DNA of 64,000 bases from Microstegium vimineum (taxonomy: Eukaryota; Streptophyta; Magnoliopsida; Poales; Poaceae): positions 38,757,255-38,821,254 of the forward strand of contig CM039119.1 in the NCBI GenBank assembly GCA_022036555.1, in the 5' to 3' direction. The translations under genes were made by a program, and so were the position numbers. The notes below the pieces were generated by a model that worked only from the letters and a program-made list of their open reading frames with translations, was not told where the DNA came from and did not search any database. Shown here piece by piece: positions 1-12,540 of this stretch; position 1 is the stretch's first letter; each line of letters begins with the position of its first letter.

Positions 1-568
1 GTATCAATAGCATTTGAAAAAATATATCAAAAATCAAGTAGTATTATAATTTCAAATACTTTTTATTCTATACAGAAAAAATCCATCACATTCACCAAAA
101 TAGTCACCTAAAATAATTGTTCACAAAAAGTTCATCAAAATTCAAGATTCGCCCATAGAAGATAGCATTGCACTTCCTTGCATGTAAATCAAATGAATCC
201 ACCCATGACAGAGGGGGCGATAGAATGAAAATGTGTCCCTCAATGAAAGAATACACCACTACTGGAGGTAGGTTGTGAGCATCGACTGCTTGACCTCGTC
301 GTGGATAAATTGTCCCACCATGTGGTGTCTCTAGATTTGGGGGCGAATACGATGTGTTGCTATTGTCGTAGCTCTAGGAAGGATTTACGTAACAACAAAA
401 TCTTAATGAAGGATCTTTACCTCTATTAGACGACACTAAGCTAATAGACCCACAAAGGAAGTTGTCGGTGAGGATGGGTGGATATTGTTGTAAACAATAC
501 AAGTGGTCATTGTTACCCCCAAAAAGGGTATGCAATTTTTGCCATCGGTGAGGAAGAGGAGGAGCATA

Positions 569-2169
569 TGAAAGACCTAGTTTAGGTTTAGATAAATGAT
601 GAAACCTAGTTGGAGCAATCATCTGGCTAAGTGTGTAGTTAAGATAGGATGGATCAAGACCTAGTGGTTGAGCTAGATGGATATGGATGGTGAAGTCCAC
701 AAGAGGATGATCAAGTGCTTCACATTTGAATAAGAAGAAAGAGAAAAATAAAAGTGGGAATAAGGCAAAGGTAGAAGCATAAGAGCCATTTTGTTTTAGT
801 GGTTAAGACACCATAGAGGGTGTGATCACATTTAGGATAGATGGTCATACTATGAAGAGGGAAACTCATGGTTATTAAGTGCCACTAGGTCATTTCATTC
901 ATGTAGATGAATTATGACCTAGTGAGAGCTAACTTAACCCTTGAAAACTACTCTAGAAAATGCTAACACATGTGCACAAGTAGTGGAATAAATTTGTGCT
1001 AGTACATGGAATCAAGGAGATAAGATAGTAGTTGAGAAAGTTTGAGAAACTTTCTCTAGACTCTAGGGTTAAGGGGGGTCTAGACCATCGGCGATAGGTC
1101 TTGAACCTAACCCTAGGTGTTCTATGAGGGTGAGTTGGCTCAAGACCCCTATAGCATAGGTCGTCTAGACAAATGGTCCTTGGTCCAATTGGTGACCCAT
1201 GGTGAGATTGAGTGAATGAGAGCGCTCTAGACCCAGGTGAGAAAGTAGTCTAGACCAAGGAGCTTCGGTTAGATTCAAGGTGGTTTAGCGACATGGCTCG
1301 TGGAGGTGTTGCGAAGGGAGTCTAGACCCTGAGTGTTGGTCCTGACCAGGATGTTGGACTGAGTCTACATATAAAAACCATATATAAAAACCAGGATGTC
1401 GAAGGTAGTGTGTGTCTTCCTGCAGTGATTGCATCTAGTGACACTTAGTGTTCGTGCTTGCTATGATTTTCTTTTTACTTTTGGTGGTTACCACCACCTA
1501 TATGGTATGGAGAACTGAGGGAGCTTTGGTATGTGTTGGTGATCATTCATGGCTGACTCTAGTGAACTTGTGAGGGTTTATTTTGTCAATTCCTAGTGGG
1601 AGATCGCAAAAGGTGACTTTAGTGGATTGCTTGTGATATTGAGCATCTTCATCTTGTGTTGGATGTGCAACACCCAAGTGTAGTTTAGGTGTGTGATGCC
1701 TATAGCGTGTGAACCTCCAAATTGGGTGATCATCATAATAGGGACTAGCTTGCCGCAAGCAAGTGAACCTCAGGAGAAAAGTTCTTGTGTTAACTTGTCT
1801 CTCAAAATTATCTTGGTAGTCCTATTGTCTGATACATCACTTGCTCAGCTTGGTATAATCAATCCTACCCTCTCTTAGCTTGTATTTACTTTAGTTGTAT
1901 ACTTGTGTAGCTATAGTTAAGTACCTCTAGTTGTAGCTAGTGTAATTAGTTCTGTTGCTTGTTCGCTCACTAGTCTAGAAGTAGTGACATAGGAATTGTG
2001 TGTGATAGAGATCATAACTAACTAGACTTGTGGATAGGTGGCTTGCAACACAATCACTAGAGCTAGTGCAACATTGATTTTATAGCCATTTGTTTTCACT
2101 AATCTTTTGTCTAGTGATTTGTAGTTTTTTAATACGCTATTCACCCCTTAGCCATATTAGACCTTTCTA
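569..2169 (+). repeat. Degenerate Sirevirus-like Copia LTR (copy 1)
   Basis: The left end (tgaaagacctagtttag) matches the left end of the LTR at 8672. The right end (cctttcta) lies one base before a primer-binding site at 2171, exactly as in the second copy. Length is about 1.6 kb against about 1.77 kb for the copy at 8672. The two copies share the ends and the downstream gag start but differ strongly in the middle, where this one carries repeated tctagac motifs (about 1060-1330) in place of a CpG-rich block. Small ORFs here on either strand look like translated LTR rather than genes. No partner 3' LTR is visible in the window. Confidence 0.7.
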
Positions 2170-2170
2170 G

Positions 2171-2182
2171 TGGTATCGAAGT
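2171..2182 (+). promoter_or_regulatory. Primer-binding site of Copia copy 1
   Basis: TGGTATCGAAGT resembles the initiator-Met tRNA complementary site typical of plant Copia elements (TGGTATCAGAGC) with a few substitutions. It sits directly after the LTR end. Confidence 0.6.
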
Positions 2183-2226
2183 ACCGTTCATTGTTAATTG
2201 AGTCCTAAGAACCTTTGGTGTCAAAG

Positions 2227-2495
2227 ATGGCTCAAATTATGTTCGGCCGTGTTGGGAATAAACCACCTTTCTTTGATAGGACATCATATGATTATTGGAA
2301 GAGAAAGATTAAGGCATATTTGAGTTCAATCAATGACAAGGTGTGGGATGTCATAGAAAGGGATTATGTTATTATTGATCCTACCAATCCAACACTAAGA
2401 GAGTTGGATAACAAGAAATGCAACACCATAGTTCTAAATACTATCTACAATCCAATTGATCCAAAAGTGTTTGAGCAGATAAAAAATACTGAGAG
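2227..2495 (+). pseudogene. Truncated Copia gag start (copy 1)
   Basis: Translation from the ATG at 2227 gives MAQIMFGRVGNKPPFF followed by YDYWKRKIKAYL. It aligns throughout with the gag start of the second element (MAQIQFNHVGSKPPMF, FDYWKRKMKMHL). Homology stops after the residues KVFEQIKNT near 2495, and unrelated sequence follows. The open frame continues to 2622, but those last codons are not gag. This is therefore the first ~90 codons of a Sirevirus-type gag cut off by deletion or insertion. No protease, integrase or reverse transcriptase of this copy is present. Confidence 0.75.
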
Positions 2496-2639
2496 AGAGA
2501 TTCCTAGGTGGAACAAAGGCATTTTGAGTGCTCCTTGGCTTCTCCTGCAAAGTGGAGCAGAAGGACTGCTACCAAACCGACCCTTAATTTATGGCTATAG
2601 GACATATTCTATAGTTTCTTGACCGTTGATGCCGATTTA

Positions 2640-4090
2640 GATCACAAACCTGCAAGGGCTAGCTTGCCTGAGGCCACACACACAACCTAGCACGCACGTA
2701 GAGAGGTCAAAATTAGTGAGGTCAACTAATAGGATGAGCGTGCATATTTAATGCTCGTTCTTTACCTAAAAGACCCACGAACACCTCCTGAGAGCAACTT
2801 TAGGGAGGAGCAAGCTGGGTTGCCCTAGAATTGGAAAGGCCAACTAGAAACCAATGAATCCTATTGAGAGATGCACTAGACAACAAGGTGTTGGAAGAGC
2901 TAAAGGTTGGAGAAAGTAGTAATAGATTGAATTTCGTGTGTGGTTAACCTCAATTAGTTGTGGTCCTCTGATATTATGTAGTGAGGATGGTCTTATCCCC
3001 AGTACAAAACCTTTACCAAACATAATCTACATGTTTTCCATGAGATCGAGGTCTCTTGAAACTCAATACTCAACATGACTGGGAAGGACCCGGTTAGGGT
3101 GTACTGTGGCTATAGGCTACCCAAGATGACATGCGCACTCCATAGCTTTGTCATCGTTGAACCACCAGCCATCAACAACAATGAAGAATGAAGAGCCATA
3201 GAGATGGGAGAAGTAGGGTAGTGTAGTAGATTTGGGGCTTAGACTGAAACCGTCTTAGGCTAGTTTTCAGTTTTCTAAATTGAGAGCTATAGAAGCACTA
3301 TACAGCGGCTCACGCCAAATGTTGTTACAACATAATAGTACTAAATAGTGGGCAATAGTGAGATATAGTGGGGTGTCATAGCGGCTGAACAGACCTCTCT
3401 AGCTAATAAATGCTATAGCCGGCTATTTAGAACACTGGTGGCTTCCAAAACCGGCTTAGTATGGTTTGTTCAAGGCCAGGCGGGCAAGCTAGCTTAGAAA
3501 AGCATACTAGGCCGGGTTTTTTTTAATACCTTTTGCCTATGTACTCCAAATTTGGTTCAAATTCAATCTTTTTGTTTGCACGTGATTTTTGAATCCATTT
3601 TTTAACTCACCCAATCACATTCTGACTATCAATAGTATTCATGGATGACAATGAGCTTGATAGAGTCATCTAGCAGCAGGATGACCACTGTAAGAGTGTT
3701 ACGTACGAAGCTCCTCGGTGACTCAGATCGTAGATTAGAATTAGAGGCGAGGCTGCATTATGGTAGAATGTAACTGTAATTATTTGTCTCTAGGAATTTC
3801 TTGGTAATAAGGAAGGTAGAGGTGTAATGAGTACTTTGAGTAGAAGGAAATATAATATTAAGTTGAAATTCCAGAGAATCCTTTCAAAATGTTGAGATCT
3901 ATATGGAGCACAATAAGAAATTATAATGTCAGGAATAAATACGACTCTGTGTGTTTCAAAACACAGTACCATATATAATTAAAGTTAAACATAGCGATGC
4001 ACAAGCATTATGCTACTAGTAATCAAGTAAAGTAGGTACAACGCAATGGAATAACCTATAAGAACATATCAGAACTGGTGTTACTCAATC
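2640..4090. other. Intergenic sequence, no gene recognised
   Basis: No ORF with recognisable domains occurs on either strand. The stretch around 3240-3450 (agcactatacagcggct ... gctatagccggctattt) has the look of a worn MITE end, but I could not define terminal repeats or a target duplication. Confidence 0.4.
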
Positions 4091-4093
4091 ACA

Positions 4094-7000
4094 ATGCAAA
4101 AGTTTCTGTTGATACGTATATATGGTATTCATCACATTTCATCTCATATATTGATCTCAGGTTACAATCCATCTCAACAAAAGAGCAACTGTAACGCAGA
4201 TGTGGGAGTATAGACGTTCCATTTCCGTTTGGCTTGGAAGAAGGCTGCTTTGCAAGAGAACAATTTCACCTCAAATGAAATAACACGACATCACCCACCC
4301 TCCTTTTGGACTCGACAAGGAACTATCACGTGACCAATATTAATGTTGAAGAAGGGCTTATCGAGTATATTAGCACGGACGAGAAAAATCCTGAAACTGA
4401 TATAAGTACATTGGACCACAACTACATGACCTGCGAAATCTCTATCTTACTTCTGGGAGTAATAATGCCACGGTCTCTGTGCAGTGGGTTGCTGCCCAAT
4501 TAACCTGCCAAGAGGCAAAACGAAACCTGTCCGAGTATGCGTGTGCAGACAGTGAATGTATAACAATCAGTACCGGTGGGTACTTTGGTTACAGATGCAG
4601 ATGCGCACGTGGATACCACGGAAATCCGTATATCAAAAGCGGTTGTGTCGGTATGCATTCTTCTACTCTCTCCATCCCAATTTAATTGTTGTTTTTGGTG
4701 TATATGCCGCACGTTTGACTTGATTTTTATACAAAATACATACAATATTTATATCTTCAAATAATTTTGTTAAAAACTAGACTTAAAGATATTTCTGATG
4801 ATTTAATCAAAATTATTTCTCGGTAAGCGAGAACGACAGTTATTTTAGGACCGAAGGAGTATGTGAGATTGGATAATATTTGTTCCTTTCCCTTCTAAAT
4901 TATAAGCCACTTGATCTATTTATTTTTATACATCGCATTGGTTATGTATCTAAGCGTAACGTATGTCTAGAATATAGCAAATTCGATGTATCAGAAAAAT
5001 CAAAGCGGTTTATAATTTAGAATGAAGGAAGTATATAGTATTAGATGATTTCACTTTACTGATTTGTGTGCTCATGTATTAAATACACGGACCTATTCTT
5101 ATTTTAACATCTAGCTATTAATAAACCTTGTCTACTTTTAACCATTGCTCTGACTTAGGGTTGATGTAGCGACAAGGTTTAAGGCTAAAAAGAATTTTCC
5201 ATATTTAAAATTTCATAGAATGTGAATTTTGAAAGATTTTTCACTCGCGCTGTGGTTACTTCAAATAAAGTATAAATTATCTGCAAATTTTTTTTTGGAA
5301 AATAGTTAAACTATGCAATTTAATTTGAGCTAATTAAACTTTAATCCATCTAGAGCAACACTTTTTTTTGCGAGTAATAGTGCAGACTCATAAATCTAGT
5401 AGATTTTCATTACTCGTGTATCCTAATAATATTTGAGAGTTGTTTAGATTCAAGTACTCAACTCACTACTATTAATTCAATCCGAGTCGTGGTTAATAGT
5501 GTAGTTATTAGTAATTGACTTCAGGTGATTCTGTAGAACTTTAAATTGTTGCACCTAGGAGGCTAGGAACATTCAGATCAGAACCAATCATTTTCTGTTC
5601 AATCCACATGCTGAAAGGGGTTTTAATTTGTTTCGATAGCCTTAGCTGCATCTGTTTGTCCGCAGATATCGACGAGTGCCGTCAACCAAATATTTGTCCC
5701 GAGATGTGCAAGAATACTGCTGGGAACTATACATGCATTCAATGCCTTTACGGGACAAGGTATGATCCAATGCAAAGGCATTGCACCAGAAAGCACCAAA
5801 ACCTTCTCTTAGGTAACCCTTTGATTTATTATAGTATATATGTATGTACGTATGATGGGTTAATTTGGAATTCAAAGCAAATTAAACTGGTTTCTTGGTA
5901 AAGAAAAAGAGAGACAGAACTTACTAGTTAATTACAATGTCTGTAGGTATTGCTATTGGCCTAAGTGTTGGCCTTGGAATTCTACTTCTCTTTTTAAGTG
6001 GGGTTTTCCTTATCCGTAGATGGAGAAGAAATATCCAAAGACAATTGAAAAAGAAATATTTTTGGAAAAACAAAGGTTTGCTTTTAGAGCAACTAATATC
6101 CTCAGATGAAAACCAAAGTGATAACAAAATTTTCTCCTTGGAGGAGTTGCAAAAGGCAACAAACAATTTTGATCCTACACGTATTTTGGGTAGTGGTGGA
6201 CATGGTACGGTCTTCAAAGGCATATTATCGGACCAACGTGTTGTGGCCATAAAAAGGCCTAAGGTTATCAATGAAGGAGAGATTAATCAGTTCATCAATG
6301 AAGTTGCAATACTCTCTCAGATAAATCACCGTAATATCGTAAAACTTCTTGGATGTTGTCTTGAAACCGAGGTCCCTCTACTGGTGTATGACTTCATCCC
6401 TAATGGTTCCCTATTTAAGATTATTCATGGTGATCAGAGTAATAATGATTTTTTGTTATCATGGGATGATTTCTTGAGGATTGCTACAGAAGCTGCTGGA
6501 GCTCTCTGCTACCTCCACTCTGCAGCATCAGTATCGGTTTTTCATCGTGATGTGAAATCTTCTAATATACTCTTGGACGGAAGTTACACTGCAAAAGTTT
6601 CAGATTTTGGCGCTTCAAGATTAATTCCGATTGATCAAACCCATGTTGTTACAAATGTACAAGGCACATTTGGGTACCTAGATCCAGAGTATTACCATAC
6701 TGGGCAATTGAATGAGAAGAGTGATGTCTATAGTTTTGGTGTTGTTCTTTTAGAGTTGCTTCTTAGAAAGGAGCCTATCTTCACGAGTGATTCTGGATCA
6801 AAGCAAAACTTGTCAAATTACTTCCTTTGGGAGATGAGATCAAGGCCAATCACTGAAATTGTTGCCCCTCAGGTTCTTGAGCAAGCTTCCCAGGATGAGG
6901 TTACCACAGTTGCCTCTCTAGCCACAGAGTGCCTGAGGCTCCGAGGTGAAGAAAGGCCTACTATGAAGCAAGTGGAGATGAAATTACAACTTTTGAGAAA

Positions 7001-7190
7001 TAAAGATTTGAGATCATGCAGTGGTACTACAGAAAGCAGTTACGAGATACAGCCACCAGTACATATAAGACTTGCAACACATCTTCGCCAATCTTTGTCA
7101 ACTGATGGAAATAATAGAGCCAATGCAGCATCTTCAGGCTGCTATAGCTTGGAGCAAGAGTTTCTGTCATCTGCTAGTTTACCACGATAG
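4094..7190 (+). pseudogene. Wall-associated kinase-like gene with disrupted ectodomain exon
   Basis: WAK-like receptor kinase in three exons. Exon 1 (4094-4650) encodes a signal-peptide-like start (MQKFLLIRIYG), a galacturonan-binding GUB_WAK segment (CGSIDVPFPFG, GLEEGCFARE, HVTNINVEEGL) and a Cys-rich EGF module (YACADSECI ... CRCARGYHGNPYI). Exon 2 (5666-5812) is a calcium-binding EGF module starting DIDECRQPNICPEMC. Exon 3 (5947-7190) carries the membrane span and kinase. Both introns obey GT-AG and are phase 1. Exon 1 is broken three times: one base is missing near 4201 (GAT then TGT), a TGA at 4276-4278 replaces a conserved Cys codon, and a frameshift lies near 4425. Exons 2 and 3 are open. 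WAKs link cell-wall pectin sensing to cytoplasmic signalling; this copy is unlikely to make a full receptor unless the lesions are assembly errors or are spliced around. Confidence 0.8.
5947..7190 (+). CDS. Intact WAK-like transmembrane and Ser/Thr kinase exon
   Basis: This exon reads without interruption for about 413 codons. Numbering from an in-frame ATG at 5937, which lies in the intron tail, a hydrophobic span (residues 5-26, GIAIGLSVGLGILLLFLSG) is followed by RRWRR, the usual stop-transfer. The kinase domain has all key residues: glycine loop GSGGHG (85-90), VAIK lysine 106, catalytic HRD (203-205) and DFG (223-225), then GTFGYLDPEYY and DVYSFGVVLLELL. It is an RD-type kinase of the WAK/RLCK class and should be catalytically competent. 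Acceptor ctgtag|gt at 5945-5946 continues exon 2 in phase. Transcription from an internal start would give a membrane kinase without ectodomain, but I see no direct evidence for such a promoter. Confidence 0.88.
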
Positions 7191-8666
7191 GTTACGTTTA
7201 TCTAGCCACTGATGTACTCCTCGCCCTTCTTATATTCTCTTATTACTGTTTTATATAAGCATCCAGAATGATCATCTTGTTGTATTCTGGACACTCTATA
7301 TTGTACTGGCATAAAAAACAAATATTATATATATGTATATCAAAAGATGTAATTAATTTATTTGTGTCATGTGCCAACGATGCTCCCAGTCTGCTCCCTG
7401 ATTTAAAAAAAGGAATTCAAAAGTAATACGGTTCACTGTTCACTATATATTAAACGAATGAAGCACGGCTTCTCCCAAAGGTTTTTTTTTTCTTTACAAA
7501 AACAGGTTAGATGATTGTATTTACTTAAAATTGGGTTTTTCATCCATTTTTAGAAAGCTAACTGAGTGAAGTGTGCAGCGGGCCTAGACGGTGAGGGTTG
7601 TAGGCTAGCCCAAGTGCCAGGATATAAAGCCTTCTTCACTCCACAGAGGCACAGACCAGCCTGGGCTTACATAGTTCAATCTAACAATAATTGTCAACAT
7701 ACTATAAAGATGTCCTCCATGAGAAAAATGTGTGTGTACTGTGAAGGCAAGGAATCCTCGATCCTTACACGTTTCAGCTAAGATGGAAATGCTACGGATA
7801 TTTTTTTGACTGGAGGTGTACATGTTTTTCGACCGTATGGCAGATGTGGGTTTCGCCTTCTTCCCTAGCTCCAGCACCTGTAGTCAAGGTTGTCGACTTG
7901 ACACCTCTCTCTCCTTCTTCCCTAGGTCTAATAGGTATGGAATCTCCCATTCTTTCCCAGGTCTGGTAGGTGTGGAATCTCTCCTTCACCGGCTCCTTTA
8001 GATTGGAATCTCTCCTTCTTCCCTAGCTCTGACATTCAAGGTTGTCGCCCCGATGCCTCCCTCTCCTTCCATAAGTCGAGCGTCTAGCGATCCGGCTTTC
8101 CCTTCTTCCTCTCTAACAAGGTGCACCACTAGCGGCTTTCTTCCTCTATGCCGCAGCCATGGGAGCTGTGTGCACGAAGGAGTGTTAGGGATGGGGAAGA
8201 AGACGAGTCAATTCAATTCAACGAGATGTGCATCCAAACATTTATTTGGTATTTGTCATGTCCCTAAATCCAAATAGCAATTTTATCTGCATCCGGTCAT
8301 ATGATTTGGTCTTGTTGCTCATTTCCAATACTAGCCTGATTTGGCATTGGTGCCTATTTCAATGTTAGCCACCCAATATCTGCATCCAAACGGACCCTTA
8401 TAGGAGTTTATATATGTCCATATTAGAGTATGAATATCTAACATCCAGTATTATATTTGTATTCGAATACTCAAATCATATAGATATCCATTTGTATCCT
8501 ATTCGATATATCTAATATCATCTCTATTAGAATCCGGTATAAAAACAAATGTAATATCAACGATACATGAGCTTCGTTTTCATCCAATTGAGCCTTTGTG
8601 TGACACTTCGCACCAGGAAAACGAGAAGTGCTAGCTTCTATGTTTTTCGAAAACAAACAGGCACGA
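7191..8666. other. WAK 3' flank and intergenic sequence
   Basis: AT-rich 3' flank, then a region with short imperfect copies of ctccttcttccctag (about 7908-8030). The stretch ending ccaaacggaccc before TTA at about 8396 looks like the right end of a Tourist-like MITE whose left end I could not find. No coding gene is supported. Confidence 0.35.
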
Positions 8667-8671
8667 ACCCC
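8667..8671. repeat. Target-site duplication, left (ACCCC)
   Basis: ACCCC immediately before the LTR start TG. The same five bases follow the 3' LTR remnant at 14355-14359. Five bp is the expected duplication for Copia integrases. Confidence 0.85.
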
Positions 8672-10438
8672 TGAAAGCCCAAGTTTAGTTTTGGTTAATT
8701 GATGAAATCTATGGACTAACCCTAGTGCTAAGTACATGATCTAGCTAGGGTAATCCACCTTAGCACATGGAGCTAGAAGGATGACAATGGTGCAATGATC
8801 AAGTGCTTCATGGACTAAAGAAAAGAAGAAAGAGAAAAACAAAAATGGGCTCAAGGCAAAGGTATATCATAGGGTCATTTTTGGTTTAGTGATCAAGACA
8901 CTATAGAGAGTGTGATCACTTTTAGGATAGATAGCCGTACTATCAAGAAGGGAAAAACGTGTTGTGATTGCGGTTATCAAGTGCTACTAGGTGTTGTCAT
9001 ACATACATTTGCATTAAATCACCTAGTAACATAGCCTTGTTTAAAAGACATAAACAAAGACATAAAATATATGCTAAACATCTGCTCTAAGGAAGTACCA
9101 TAAGTGTTTGGCACTTTGGAGCAAGGTTGTAAAAGAAAGAAACAAGGAAGGAGCAAAGACAGGGGCGACGGACGCTGGCGCCAAACGCTGGCCCTAGGCG
9201 TCGGACGCGTCCGACGGGTACACTTCAGCCCAGGCTCTTTCAGGCAGAACGACGGACGAAGTCAACAGACGCTAAAAGGAACGCGCCGGACGCTGACGTA
9301 TGCATGACGTTGCGTCCGTCGCCAACACGGAGAGCTCCAGAGATGTTCTTTTTGCGACGGACGCGTCTGTCACATGGGCGTCAAACGCTAGCAAGCGTCC
9401 GGGAATATTTTCTCAGAAACCCGAGAGCAGCGAGTTGGCGCCGGACGCTGAGGCGTAGCGTCCGTCGCCAAGCGACGGAGCGTCCGGCGCCAATTTAAAC
9501 AGCGTCCGACGCTCCCGACACAGGCATAACGGCTAGTTTTTGAAGAGGTGGCTATTTAAGGGTTTGTGACCGGTTGGAGCTGGCTCTCTTGAATCTTTCA
9601 CTTGTCATACTCTCTTGTGAGCTCTCAAGCACCTCTCCCACTCATCTCTTTGATCCTTTGCTCAATCCAAAAGAGATAGAGTGCATCCAAGTGTATTGCT
9701 TAGTGATTTGCATCTAGAAGCACTTGGTGATCGTTCTTGCTGCGGTTTTCTTGTTATTATTGGTGTTTGCCAACACCTAGACGGCTTGGAGCAAGAAGGA
9801 GGAGTCAACACGAGTTGGTGATTGTTCGTGGTTGATCCCGGTGATTGTGAGAGGGCTTGTACCCACCTCGGCGGAGCGCCAAAGGGTAACTCTAGTAAAT
9901 TGCTCGTGTCATTAAGTTACTCTCACTTGAGTGGATTCTTGTGGCGCTCAAGTTGTGAGCTAGGCTTGTCATTACCTATTAGCCATCGAATCACCATTTG
10001 GGTAGTCGACGCAACGGGGACTAGCTTGGTGGCAACCAAGTGAACCTCGGGAGGAAAATCATTGTGTTCATCTTGTCTTCCGGCTACTCTTGGTGATCTC
10101 ATTGTGATTGGTCTTCACATTGGTATATTCACTTCACAAGGCATCGGCATAACAATCACCTCTATCCTTTGCATTTACCTTCTTCTTTATCTTGTCTAGT
10201 TAGTTTGCTAGTTAGTTCTTTTGTTAGTTGTTCTAGCTTGCTTGAGCTAAGTGCCTTAGGTTCTTGCTATTGTGTGTAGGCACTTAGCTAACTAGAATTG
10301 CTTGGATAGGTGGCTTTGCACCTTTAGTAGAGCTAGAGCAAAAAGCTTCGCTTTAGTGTTAATCTAACCTTTGCTCTAGTGTTTTGTAGAATTTTTATTA
10401 GGCTATTCACCCCCCTCTAGCTATCTAGGACCTTTCGA
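8672..10438 (+). repeat. 5' LTR of Sirevirus-like element (copy 2)
   Basis: Starts TGAAAGCCCAAG, ends CCTTTCGA (the 3' copy ends CCTTTCA), about 1,767 bp. Positions 9130-9520 form a CpG-dense block built from recurring cgtccg and ggacgc motifs, which gives spurious Arg-rich ORFs. Positions 10184-10438 align with the 3' remnant at 14101-14354 with roughly 15-20 substitutions, mostly transitions, pointing to an older insertion. Confidence 0.88.
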
Positions 10439-10439
10439 G

Positions 10440-10451
10440 TGGTATCGGAGC
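10440..10451 (+). promoter_or_regulatory. Copia primer-binding site
   Basis: TGGTATCGGAGC differs by one base from the standard initiator-Met tRNA primer site and begins two bases after the LTR end. Confidence 0.85.
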
Positions 10452-10497
10452 TGTGGTCACCGCTTTTATCAAGGCTTAACAACCTTCGGTGTTAGTG

Positions 10498-12522
10498 ATG
10501 GCTCAAATACAATTCAACCATGTTGGAAGCAAACCACCAATGTTTGATGGCACATCATTTGATTATTGGAAGAGAAAGATGAAAATGCATCTAGGCTCAA
10601 TACATGAGAAGGTGTGGAGTGTGACCGAACATGACTTTGTCATTCTTGATGAAGCCGCTCCCACACCTAGAGAGCAAGAGAACCGGCAATGCAACACTAT
10701 GGCTCTCAATGTGATATACAATGACATTGATTCCAAGGTCTTTGAGCAAATCAAAGATCTTGAGAAGGCAAGTGAAGTATGGACAAGACTAGAAGATACA
10801 TATGAGGGCACCACCAAAGTGAAGAGCTCAAAGCTATACATGCTCAAGGATAAGCTATCTCATTTCAAGATGAAAGAAGATGAGTCAATCCCGGAGATGT
10901 TTCATAGGCTCCAAGTGATCATCAATGATATCAAGGGATTAGGTGAGAAGGTCAAGGATGAAGACTTCTCAAACCGCTTTCTTGGTTGTTTGCCCAAGAA
11001 ATACAAAACCTTGAGGCAAATAATTAGGAGAGATGGCTTGGACAAGATCACTCCAAATGAAATGCTTAGAGAAATCATGACCGAAGAGCAATACAATGAA
11101 GAAAGTGAAGAAGAAGAGGTCAAGGAAGAAAAGAAGGAAAAGAAGAGTTTAGCATTCAAAGCATCATCATCCAAGAGCAAGGGTAAAGCAAAGAAGCTAG
11201 AATCAAGTGATGATGAAGAAGCAAGTGACATTGATGATGAGATGATGGTCCTTTTTGTGCGCAAGTTTGGCAAGTTCATGAAGAAGAAGGGCTATGGTGC
11301 TAGAAAGAGAAGAGATAACTTCAAGAGCAAGGAATATGTGAGGAAATTCTACAAGTGCAAGAGCACTGATCACATGATTGCGGATTGCCCCAACAATAGT
11401 GATGATGATGAGAAGAAGAAGGGCAAGCATGACAAGAAGGAGAAGAAGCTATCATTCACCAAGAAGAAGAAGGGTGAATCATACATGGTGACTTGGGATA
11501 GTGATGATTCTTCCGATGATGACTCTAGTGATGATGAGAGGAATAAGTCCAAGAACAAAGCATTGGCTAGCATTGCTATCAACAACAAGCCATCTATTTT
11601 TGATCCTCCATCGTGCTTCATGGCTAAGCCATTTAAGGTACAATCTCATGATGATAGTGATAGTGATGATGATAGTAGTGATGATGAGTACTCTAAGGAG
11701 GAACTAGTAGACATGATGAAGCAAACTTATGCTTGCTTTGAGATAAAGAGTAAAGAGTGCAAAGAATTGAATAAGAAGTTTAAGACTCTTGAACAATCCT
11801 TTGATGAGCTCAATGGCTCTCATGAGAGGCTAATGGAAGCCCATGAGAAGCTTGAGAGGACTCACTACAAGCTTGAGAAGGCTCACTCCTCCTTCCTTGA
11901 ACAAAACAAGGATAAGATTGTTGCATCATGTGATATTGGAGTCACTTGTGATATACTTGATGAACCATTTTTTACTCCTATCTTTGTTACACCAACCAAA
12001 ACACAATGTAGCACCTCCACTTGCACATCCACTAGTGAGAGCTCAAAGGTTGATGATACACTAGTGATTGAAAATGAAAAATTGAAAAATGATGTTAATT
12101 AACTCACTCATGCTTTGGGTAAGGCATATGGTGGAGATGCTCGCTTGCTAAAGTGCTTGGGTAGCCAAAGATTTTCTCACTACAAAGAGGGATTGGGCTA
12201 TACCCCCAAGAAAGGCAAGGCGGCCTTTGTAACTCCAAAACCTAGCTTTGTGAGAAGCAATGGTCGGTTTTGCAATAGTTGCAAGCAAGTAGGGCATGTT
12301 GACAAATATTGCAAGCTTAACATGAGTCAAACCAAGTTTGCTAAAGCTACCTCTATGCACTTTGATTCATGTTATATGCTTACCAAAAGTGGTAAAGGTA
12401 TCATGGCTAAGTATGTTGGCACACCCATTGTTGGCCCAAAGAAGAAGGCAATTTAGGTGCCAAAGTCCTTAGTCACTAACTTTGAAGGACCCAAACAAGT
12501 GTGGGTACCTAATAAGAACTAA
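10498..12522 (+). pseudogene. Sirevirus-like gag with two internal stop codons
   Basis: Nucleocapsid/capsid polyprotein of the element. The ATG at 10498 (MAQIQFNHVGSK) is open to a TAA at 12100-12102, continues in the same frame to a TAG at 12454-12456 that replaces an expected Trp codon before VPKSLV, and ends at TAA 12520-12522 after WVPNKN. Features in order: a UBN2-type capsid region (DYWKRKMKMHLGS, WTRLEDTYEGTTKVKSSKLY), acidic and Lys-rich tracts, a CCHC zinc knuckle whose first Cys is Phe (FYKCKSTDHMIADC), a coiled-coil-like stretch (KLERTHYKLEKAH) and a second zinc knuckle (FCNSCKQVGHVDKYC). Both stops are single substitutions in otherwise conserved reading, so this gag is dead. Confidence 0.85.
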
Positions 12523-12540
12523 TTTGTTTTGTAGGTTAAT

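Noticed and set aside
9104..9498. Arg-rich ORFs
   Set aside because: They read through the CpG-dense motif array of an LTR.
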